64,000 nt of DNA, from contig NZ_FWYF01000001.1 of NCBI RefSeq assembly GCF_900176375.1, forward strand, positions 1,312,449 through 1,376,448, read 5' to 3'. Positions 26,701 through 33,118 of this stretch are shown here, one piece after another (positions within the stretch are counted from its first letter, which is position 1; each line of letters starts with the position of its first letter). The position numbers and the translations under genes were made by a program. A model generated the notes under the pieces. That model saw nothing but the letters and a program-made list of their open reading frames with translations. It was not told where the DNA came from and searched no databases. The DNA is from Reichenbachiella faecimaris. Its GTDB lineage: Bacteria > Bacteroidota > Bacteroidia > Cytophagales > Cyclobacteriaceae.

Positions 26701-26776
26701 GAAAAGAAGACTAGAATACCATTTCTTACATGATTTCCAGCCGTCTTTGTTGTTGTGAATAGTCTTTTATATTATA
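26701..26776 (-). ncRNA. Putative short RNA driven by site b3
   Basis: From the predicted start about six bases after the TAGCTTTG box to a hairpin AAGACTA/TAGTCTT (26707-26713 with 26760-26766) followed by CTTTTC. The hairpin is weaker than at b2, so the transcript may instead run on about 180 bases to the terminator at 26596-26626. No open reading frame fits either length. Confidence 0.3.
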
Positions 26777-26781
26777 TAACA

Positions 26782-26848
26782 CAAAGCTAAAAATGACCTT
26801 ACCTCTTCACTAGTACTTTTCCGGTAAAACCAAGCACATTTCCGACAG
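26782..26848 (-). promoter_or_regulatory. 21-base-repeat promoter (site b3)
   Basis: Boxes TGTCGGAAAT (G at 26844) and ACCGGAA (G at 26823), 21 bases apart; the -7 box TAGCTTTG (26789-26782) lies 34 bases past the proximal box. It begins only about ten bases after the metalloprotease stop codon. Confidence 0.55.
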
Positions 26849-26858
26849 GCACAGATTG

Positions 26859-29372
26859 TTAATTCTCTTTTCTGATCTTTTGAAAAATGATACCTTGTGA
26901 TCCTTCAATGACAAGTACATAAATACCTGGCTTTACTGTTTGTAAATTCATTTTCAAATGGTTTCCTTTCTGCATTGGTATGACCTGATGTCCGCCAAGA
27001 TTCACCAATTGAACCTCCACATTTTCTGTAGTCTTTATATGTAAAAAATCATGTGCTGGATTAGGAAAAATGCTCCATTTTTTGTTTGGCTCATCAAATC
27101 CTAATATTTCATCATTTTGTTCATCAGTATCTCCTTCTTCTTCCGTGCAGGCCGTTGAATCCGCTCCATCATCATTTATGATCCAATTGTATTCGTTGGT
27201 CAGTATCGCTCTGCCATTGTCAGCATCATTGCAATAGCTGAGACCTTCAGCACCCAATTCTACTTCGCTCTGAACCTCCTGCTCTGACCAATTCATTAAT
27301 ATTTGACCGTAGTTCTGTATGGACAAACCAGACCCATTAAGCATGGCTTTCATATTGGTAGCAGATGTCACATCCCAACTAGCTAGGTTTTGATCAAATG
27401 AGCTTGCATTTTCGAACATACCCTGAAAATTGGTTATTGACGAAGTTTCCCATTCCGAAATATCCTGATTGAAAGACTCGGCTCTTTGAAACATAAAGGC
27501 CATGTTTTCCACTTTATCCACCTTCCATGAACTTATATCCGCATTGAAAGCTGTAGCCCCAATGAACATTCCATTTACGGTAGTGACCGAACTAACATTC
27601 CAGGTGCCTATGTTTTGATTGAAAGAACTGGCTCCATTAAATGTACCTGACATTTTTGTTACCTGACTAACGTCCCAGCTACTGATGTCTTGATTAAAAG
27701 TGTTGGCTCTTTTGAACATATTTCTCATTTCGCGTACCCGACTTACATCCCAGCTGCTAATGTTTCCATTAAATGATGTTGCACCTTCAAATACTTCATT
27801 CATTCGAATGACTTTACCAACGTTCCATTCACTAATATCTTCATCAAAGTTTGGCGCATCCCTAAACATTCCACTCATGTTGGTAACCAAACGTGTAATG
27901 GGCACATCACTTGCGGTAAATCCTGTACCTTGCCATTCAGAAAACATTCCTGTCATCTCTATCCAAAATACATGCCCCCAATGGGTAAGGTCAATTAACT
28001 TATCAACAGGATAACCTTCTTTCAGATGTGGGAAGTCTCCCAAAATTTTCAGCTCATATTCGCCAGCAGTACTCAGAGTGGTTGAAAAATCACCATCTAC
28101 TGAAGTATGTGTATCTGCCTCTAGGGTATCTCCGGCCAAAACCCAGGCATACTCAAAATCATAATCGTAGCCAGTATTTAATGGGAGCGTAATGGTCTCT
28201 CCTGCTTCTACTTGCCAAACTGTAGTAAATGGGCTGAGTATTTGAGCACTAACCGTCCAGTCCTGACTTTCTCCCCTCGAATTAGTGACTGTGTAGGTTA
28301 CTGGCCCACTAAAATCCAAAGTGACTTCGCTTTCTGGAGAAATCTGAGATTCGGGAGCCACATGAATCACAGGCTGAAGCGAACTAAGATCTGTTCCCTT
28401 TTCCATCAAAATCAAAACTGTTTGGCTCTCCACATCAATGATGGCTGGCTCTGTTTGTTTTGATAGTTCAAAACCTATAATACTTAAATCGGTCGATAAA
28501 TAACTCCGACGATTGGCATAAATGGCACTAATCAAACTATACTGCCCGTCTGTAAAGCTATCTGTACAATCTGCACGCATGTAACTCATGATATTATTGG
28601 TATGTGGAGCAAATGCATCTCCATTTTCGTCAGTGGCCGTTCCGGTATACTCGCAGCTGGGATTAACGTTGTTTTGTAAGGACTCCCGATCTGCAGGTGT
28701 GTCACATAGTTGATCCCCTGCCCCTTCGCAATTGGGCGGGAGTGTGCCATTCGATGATCCACCCGGCCGCACAACTAACTCATCGCCCGAACCATTTTCG
28801 AAAGTATGTCTAATACTAAAATAATGAGCCAATTCATGTGAGAATACCTTGTCCACCCCCATACATGAATTCTTCATTAAAATCATATCTTCTGCACCAG
28901 GAGCAGTACTATGCCCACAAAGCGCTTGTCCAAATCGGGTTAAAGTGTTCACCATGTAGACATTGATGGTCTGTGGCCTATGGAAGTTTTCATAAATGGG
29001 GGTCCGTTCCGTACCCACATCAAGATTGTAAAACGTATTTGAGTCTATATATACAAATTCGCTTACAAAAAAAGACAGCCCTGCATTACTATAGAGGTCG
29101 TTGACTTCTTGGATTCCAGAATTTACTTTTTGCTCGCTTACGCCACCTGTACCGTCGCTTTTCCTAACAATAATTACTGTGACGGCCAGACTTATTGGTT
29201 CGTCGGTTTTAATCCTGGCATTAGGATTTGAGTTTACTTGTTTCGCAAGGCGATTATATACCTCTTGTTCCTCAGGTGTAAGCGCCGGTGAGTAACATCC
29301 ATATTCCTGTGCGTGAACTTTGAATATTAGCAAACAAAATAAAAAGCTCACAATTATCAGTTTATTAATCAT
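26859..29372 (-). CDS. T9SS-secreted M43 (pappalysin-like) metalloprotease with BspA-like repeats
   Basis: 837 residues. Signal peptide (cleavage near HAQ, about 22); M43 peptidase domain (about 60-295) with zinc motif HELAHYFSIRH (His179, Glu180, His183, His189) and a Met-turn NNIMSYM about 90 residues on; DUF5018-like domain (about 300-380); a beta region; eight or so BspA/DUF285 repeats (about 490-690); and a type A T9SS sorting domain (WSIFPNPAHDFLHIKTTE to the end). Family members usually have Gly where Ser186 stands. Expected to cut proteins outside the cell. It shares three module types with the downstream adhesin gene but in another order, which suggests module shuffling between neighbours. 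Confidence 0.88.
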   Translation of the reverse strand: MINKLIIVSFLFCLLIFKVHAQEYGCYSPALTPEEQEVYNRLAKQVNSNPNARIKTDEPISLAVTVIIVRKSDGTGGVSEQKVNSGIQEVNDLYSNAGLSFFVSEFVYIDSNTFYNLDVGTERTPIYENFHRPQTINVYMVNTLTRFGQALCGHSTAPGAEDMILMKNSCMGVDKVFSHELAHYFSIRHTFENGSGDELVVRPGGSSNGTLPPNCEGAGDQLCDTPADRESLQNNVNPSCEYTGTATDENGDAFAPHTNNIMSYMRADCTDSFTDGQYSLISAIYANRRSYLSTDLSIIGFELSKQTEPAIIDVESQTVLILMEKGTDLSSLQPVIHVAPESQISPESEVTLDFSGPVTYTVTNSRGESQDWTVSAQILSPFTTVWQVEAGETITLPLNTGYDYDFEYAWVLAGDTLEADTHTSVDGDFSTTLSTAGEYELKILGDFPHLKEGYPVDKLIDLTHWGHVFWIEMTGMFSEWQGTGFTASDVPITRLVTNMSGMFRDAPNFDEDISEWNVGKVIRMNEVFEGATSFNGNISSWDVSRVREMRNMFKRANTFNQDISSWDVSQVTKMSGTFNGASSFNQNIGTWNVSSVTTVNGMFIGATAFNADISSWKVDKVENMAFMFQRAESFNQDISEWETSSITNFQGMFENASSFDQNLASWDVTSATNMKAMLNGSGLSIQNYGQILMNWSEQEVQSEVELGAEGLSYCNDADNGRAILTNEYNWIINDDGADSTACTEEEGDTDEQNDEILGFDEPNKKWSIFPNPAHDFLHIKTTENVEVQLVNLGGHQVIPMQKGNHLKMNLQTVKPGIYVLVIEGSQGIIFQKIRKEN

Positions 29373-29414
29373 GTCGATGTTGGTCTAAGTTGAAAGCTGG
29401 AAAGGCTTATTATG

Positions 29415-29479
29415 AAAAAACGACTGGTATACCCTCTGCTAGAGTAACCAATCGTTCTATCCATTGTTATGATTATTGC
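29415..29479 (-). ncRNA. Putative short RNA or attenuated leader of the metalloprotease gene
   Basis: About 65 bases from the predicted start of site c to a hairpin pairing AACGACTGGT (29419-29428) with ACCAATCGTT (29447-29456), one mismatch, with TTTTTTC directly after on the minus strand. The metalloprotease start lies 43 bases further on, so this could be a leader attenuator rather than an independent RNA. Confidence 0.42.
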
Positions 29480-29484
29480 TTTCA

Positions 29485-29572
29485 CAAAAGTATTCTGACC
29501 TTCTCTTTTTGACTATCATAAAACCGACGAATACTGCTATTGTTCCGACTAAAACATGTAAAAATCCGACAT
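29485..29572 (-). promoter_or_regulatory. 21-base-repeat promoter of the metalloprotease gene (site c)
   Basis: Three boxes with exact 21-base spacing: GTCGGAT (G at 29568), GTCGGAA (29547) and GTCGGTT (29526). The -7 box TACTTTTG (29492-29485) is 34 bases past the last one. Confidence 0.65.
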
Positions 29573-29596
29573 TGGAGGATTGCTGTCAATTCCATA

Positions 29597-29634
29597 AAAC
29601 AAAGAATGAGCATTGATCAACTCAATGCTCATTC
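29597..29634 (-). terminator. Intrinsic terminator of the COG4315 lipoprotein gene
   Basis: GAATGAGCATTG (29604-29615) and CAATGCTCATTC (29623-29634) form a 12-bp perfect stem with a 7-base loop, followed on the minus strand by TTTGTTTTATGG. Confidence 0.7.
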
Positions 29635-29669
29635 GCACTATTTACTTGAACCGAATATTGCTACTCTGT

Positions 29670-30527
29670 CTATTCAGCTGCAGCAATATTTTTATTTACG
29701 ATAGGCCAAACGCCTGGGCTAGGCACACTTACTCCTTTTGTATCCCCTCTTTCAGTGTCTTGGCCGTAGTAGTACAAAGGCCATCCTTTATAAGTCACTT
29801 GACTCTCTCCAAATACATCGATTGTACCAAAATCAGCCATATCAATAGATGATACGACAGCATCCAGTTCTTTAGTATATACTGGCCATACGCCATCATT
29901 AGAAAAGTCGCTGGCTGTAAAGTTGTTGGTGTCTTTAGAATCGCTAGCGAAAGTGTAAATGGTTCGTCCTTGTGAATTCACAAAATAAGCGGTTGAGCCG
30001 TCTCCTTCTGCATAGTCAGAGGTGTAGTTTTTACCGTCATTACCCACAAGCTGAGCATTGGCATACATGATAGTATAATTGGGCTTAGCCACAAACCATA
30101 CGCCACCAATTGCCTCACCAGATGTGTTGTTAGCTGCTTCCAATTCTCCATCGCCAGCAGGGGCATAGTAATAAAGCGGCCAGCCCTTGTATGTGGTCTG
30201 CTTAGCACCATTGGCATGAGTAATTACTCCAAAATCAGCGCTTTCTAATCCTGAACTTATTTCCGCTTCCTTTGCATAAAAAATAGGCCAGCTATCCAAA
30301 CACCCTTCTGTACAATTGCTACTTCCAGCTACATCTTTAGCAAAAACATATAGCGTAACCCCATTCGCATCCGTAAGGACGTCACCTAAAGTGGCGTCGT
30401 TGTATAACTTGATCATCGAGTTGGCTTCTACTGAAGGCTCATCATTTTCATCGTCTCCACACGCTGAGAAGGTAATTAATGCTGCCAACAGCAGCATGGC
30501 ATTCATGTGGTTAAATAGATTTTTCAT
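29670..30527 (-). CDS. COG4315 / Lipoprotein_15 repeat lipoprotein
   Basis: 285 residues. Lipobox TFSAC (Cys 23), an acidic linker, then two long halves each holding paired secreted-repeat units of the PF03640 type: DANGVTLYVFAKD with CTEGCLDSWP, KGWPLYYY, then SQGRTIYTFASD with NDGVWPVY and again KGWPLYYY. The family is widespread, usually outside the membrane, and of unproved function; it often lies near redox or haem genes. It is the last gene of the envelope operon here, 127 bases after DUF5777. Confidence 0.82.
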   Translation of the reverse strand: MKNLFNHMNAMLLLAALITFSACGDDENDEPSVEANSMIKLYNDATLGDVLTDANGVTLYVFAKDVAGSSNCTEGCLDSWPIFYAKEAEISSGLESADFGVITHANGAKQTTYKGWPLYYYAPAGDGELEAANNTSGEAIGGVWFVAKPNYTIMYANAQLVGNDGKNYTSDYAEGDGSTAYFVNSQGRTIYTFASDSKDTNNFTASDFSNDGVWPVYTKELDAVVSSIDMADFGTIDVFGESQVTYKGWPLYYYGQDTERGDTKGVSVPSPGVWPIVNKNIAAAE

Positions 30528-30654
30528 TGATTTTTAATTTTAAAATGGTTGTTATTGATTTATTTCATCGACTTGTGTTTGAATTAGACATAGCATACCC
30601 CTTGTGAGTATGAAATCACCTCGTCTACATCAAGTCTTAGAAAGCGCGTTTTTT

Positions 30655-31527
30655 TTAATTCACCTGAAAGGTTCTTGAGATGTTGAATCCAAAATGGATC
30701 TCTCCATCAAAGAAATCATTGGTTGTTTCAGTGATAAATCCTTTGGGCACCATAGCGGTGGCATTTGTAAACTGAAGCTGGAATACGTGGCCTCCAGTTT
30801 CAATATCAAACCCAATGGCTATGGCATTTGTAGTTCCTTCATTCAACTGCTGAAATTGATAGTAATATTCTCCACACAGCGCTACGCGCTGAGACAATTT
30901 GATCCGACCACCTACACCTAAGGCAAAAATATCATTATTCAGCTCTCCCTCTTGGATCAGGTTTCTATGTACCCATGAGGGCATCAACTGCAGCGAGATG
31001 CCATTACCAAACTTGCGAGCGATCAGCAGTTGATTGGTATTAGCCAGTTTGTCTTGAAAGCTCAAGTCTTGATCTGGAGATTTTAAGGTTCGGATCGCAG
31101 CAGCGCTTAACCAGGTCACAGATAGTGGCATGGTCTTGCTGCCAGTCGACTGCCTAAGCAAACGATACTTCACAAAACCGTCATAGGTTTTTTCGAAAGA
31201 ACTACGTCCTAAGCCAAAGTATAGTCGATCAGTTACAGCATATTCTAACCCAATACGAATAGACGCTTGATCTAGCCCGAACAGCTCATAAGTACCGCCG
31301 TCGATGGTGCCGAAGCGGTGAGAGATCATGAAATCCATAACTCCCTTTTTTCTGGTTTCAATAGAATGACCGTTGATCACACGGGTCCCTTTGAAAGTCG
31401 CTTCGATCCATGTCGTCTCATCTGCTTGTTCTTCTTCCAAACTAGCCAACAAATCATCTTGCGCAGCAAGAGTCATAGAAAAGACAAGAAATGAAAGTGT
31501 TATCACTAATGGTCTCATAGTCGTCAT
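30655..31527 (-). CDS. DUF5777 family outer-membrane beta-barrel protein
   Basis: 290 residues with a signal peptide (cleavage after LAAQ, about 23). The mature chain is rich in alternating beta strands ending in aromatic residues, with the family-like start WIEATFKGTRVINGHSIET and MDFMISHRFGTIDGG and a C-terminal strand FGFNISRTFQVN. An outer-membrane barrel is likely. Its start overlaps the end of the YceI-like gene by four bases (ATGA), so they are coupled. In other Bacteroidota DUF5777 is often found with YceI and cytochrome-type genes, as here; its role is unknown. Confidence 0.8.
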   Translation of the reverse strand: MTTMRPLVITLSFLVFSMTLAAQDDLLASLEEEQADETTWIEATFKGTRVINGHSIETRKKGVMDFMISHRFGTIDGGTYELFGLDQASIRIGLEYAVTDRLYFGLGRSSFEKTYDGFVKYRLLRQSTGSKTMPLSVTWLSAAAIRTLKSPDQDLSFQDKLANTNQLLIARKFGNGISLQLMPSWVHRNLIQEGELNNDIFALGVGGRIKLSQRVALCGEYYYQFQQLNEGTTNAIAIGFDIETGGHVFQLQFTNATAMVPKGFITETTNDFFDGEIHFGFNISRTFQVN

Positions 31528-32069
31528 TTTTTGAAATTAAAGGCTGCCTTAACCTCAACCACCTCTGCAATATTTTTGATCACCAGCTTTGGTATGTCAA
31601 TGTCATGATCTGCGATTGAAATAGAAAATTCCGTAGCGGCCTTTAGCGATGAAGGGAAAATTTCAAATTTCACTACAGTAGTCAAAGGTTTGCTCACGCC
31701 ATGGATTTCCATTTCTCCCTCGGCCTCAGCTTCAAAAGTTCCTTCTTTTGAAAAGTTTAGATTGGCGAAATTCTTTATCACTCCTTTGAAAGTTGCCTTT
31801 GGGAATTGCTCAGATTCCAGATAGTTCTCATTAAAGTGCTCTTCCATCAAACTCTTATCAAAGTGAAATTTCTTCATGAACATTGAAACAGCCAATGTTC
31901 CTTTTTGAAGGTCTATTGCCCCAAGTACTTCTTTGTTGACAGCTTCGATGTCTTCCATGGGTGCCTCTGAGAAAAAAGAAGCCACGCCTTCCCTGTCTAT
32001 AAGGGGTTGAGCCATAGTTTGTACACCCGTTACAACCACGATCAATAGTGTCAAAATTCCATTCTTCAT
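31524..32069 (-). CDS. YceI-like periplasmic lipid-binding-fold protein
   Basis: 181 residues with a signal peptide (cleavage after MAQ, about 21). The mature chain matches the YceI layout: LAVSMFMKKFHFDKSLMEEH, ESEQFPKATFKGVI, then GEMEIHGVSKPLTTVV and a final strand pair. YceI proteins form an extended lipocalin-like barrel that holds a long isoprenoid or fatty ligand. Placed between the SprB-cytochrome c lipoprotein and DUF5777, it probably works with them in envelope redox or quinone-like ligand handling (inference). Confidence 0.87.
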   Translation of the reverse strand: MKNGILTLLIVVVTGVQTMAQPLIDREGVASFFSEAPMEDIEAVNKEVLGAIDLQKGTLAVSMFMKKFHFDKSLMEEHFNENYLESEQFPKATFKGVIKNFANLNFSKEGTFEAEAEGEMEIHGVSKPLTTVVKFEIFPSSLKAATEFSISIADHDIDIPKLVIKNIAEVVEVKAAFNFKK

Positions 32070-32142
32070 GTTTTTAGATTTTTAGTTAGAGTCCCTTTCC
32101 AATTCTGAAGCCAGACAGGGATTAAATAATTAGTATGATTGA

Positions 32143-32925
32143 TTAGTTAGAAAGCGCTCCATCATTGACCCAGCAGGCAATAGCATCAATTTCACTTTGA
32201 GGAAGCGAGCCACTCGGAGGCATAGTTCCAGCACTCGTTCTGGCCATAATACGACTGGCCTTGTTGCTTATCTCTTCAAAAGAACCAAAGCTTGGAGATG
32301 CACTCGAACCATGACAGCTCGTACATCTATTTTTAATAATTCCTTCTACAGTACTAAATTTCACTCCAGACGTCAGTTTCACACTGGTTGTGATTTCGCA
32401 TCCTTCCTGATCTTCAATACTTATATTATGCGTACCTCCCGCAAGTCCAGAAAAGGTATTGCTGTTCTGTGTATTTCCTCCGTCAATACTATAGAGATAG
32501 GGTTCTGTTCCTCCAGAAGCGGTGATTTCTACTGTGCCTTGTGAGGTCTGACAGCCTGCGTCTGTTGTCAAAATATTATCAAGATTGACGCCGTCCGAAT
32601 TCAACACTTCTACTGTTATTTCATCAGAGCAGCCATTCACATCAGTAACCTGCACTGTATAGCTTCCAGCGCCTATATTTTCGAATAAACCTTCTGCACT
32701 TGCGCCTGCTTCTGATGAGAAAGTATATGGAGACTCTCCACCAGAAACGCCAAGGCTAAATGCACCATTGGCTGTACCACAGGCTGTCTCGCTTGTTTCT
32801 AACAGTTCGACCTGAACGGGTGAAATAGAACAATCAAATGTTGACTCCATTTGATCCCAGGCACAAGATGAAATACCTAACAGGAGCAAACAACTGGTCG
32901 CTCTCCATGCAGCTTTTATATTCAT
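32143..32925 (-). CDS. Lipoprotein fusing SprB-type repeats to a cytochrome c domain
   Basis: 260 residues from the ATG at 32925, chosen because the lipoprotein signal (LGISSC, Cys 21) follows directly; an upstream ATG at 32958 with a GAGG element would add 11 residues. After the lipobox come two SprB-type beta repeats (about 30-105 and 110-180; GGESPYTFSSEAG, GSYTVQVTDVNGC, GGTEPYLYSIDGG) and a small c-type haem domain (about 185-260) with CTSCH as haem-binding motif and a Met in GTMPPSG as likely axial ligand. It is expected at the outer membrane or periplasm, carrying electrons or sensing a redox state. It heads the operon and has promoter site d upstream. Confidence 0.82.
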   Translation of the reverse strand: MNIKAAWRATSCLLLLGISSCAWDQMESTFDCSISPVQVELLETSETACGTANGAFSLGVSGGESPYTFSSEAGASAEGLFENIGAGSYTVQVTDVNGCSDEITVEVLNSDGVNLDNILTTDAGCQTSQGTVEITASGGTEPYLYSIDGGNTQNSNTFSGLAGGTHNISIEDQEGCEITTSVKLTSGVKFSTVEGIIKNRCTSCHGSSASPSFGSFEEISNKASRIMARTSAGTMPPSGSLPQSEIDAIACWVNDGALSN

Positions 32926-32995
32926 AACAGAAATTATTTCGGCAATCCAGCTGACCATTCAATTCCTCTGGATTTGATACTCAAATTTATTTCTG

Positions 32996-33105
32996 CAAAG
33001 CTGAAGGGTAACCCATCAGTACACTGGCACATTTCCGTCGAATACCATAACATTTCCGACATGGCGCAATAACAAAACCGACAAGGTTATAACAATTCCG
33101 ACATT
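32996..33105 (-). promoter_or_regulatory. 21-base-repeat promoter of the envelope operon (site d)
   Basis: Four boxes read on the minus strand: GTCGGAAT (G at 33100), GTCGGTT (33080), GTCGGAAAT (33058) and GACGGAAAT (33037), spaced 20, 22 and 21 bases. A CAGCTTTG box (33003-32996), one change from TAnnTTTG, lies 34 bases past the last one; a perfect TAAATTTG at 32989-32982 is at the wrong distance. The site also abuts the 3' end of the hydrolase-AraC gene. Confidence 0.6.
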
Positions 33106-33118
33106 AGCATTCAAAAGA

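Larger units (their letters stand above)
26046..26858. other. 813-base intergenic region with three tandem promoter modules, no protein gene
   Basis: Between the metalloprotease stop and the adhesin start. Read leftward it holds promoter motif b3 with a hairpin and T-rich tail after about 75 bases, a second strong terminator at 26596-26626, promoter motif b2 with a terminator after about 67 bases, further hairpins (CATGAG/CTCATG at about 26296-26324; CTAGAG/CTCTAG near 26242-26256), then motif b1 and the adhesin leader. A 76-codon frame at 26280-26510 on the plus strand has no protein-like features and overlaps the hairpins. Confidence 0.6.
29373..29669. other. Intergenic region with promoter site c, a short-transcript terminator and the upstream operon's terminator
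   Basis: 297 bases. Leftward: terminator of the COG4315 gene (29597-29634), promoter motif c (29485-29572), hairpin terminator (29415-29456), then a leader of about 40 bases before the metalloprotease ATG. No gene is seen. Confidence 0.6.

Noticed and set aside
32982-32989. TAAATTTG as the -7 box of site d
   Set aside because: It is a perfect box but 48 bases from the proximal half-site; CAGCTTTG at 32996-33003 has the 34-base distance of the other sites.
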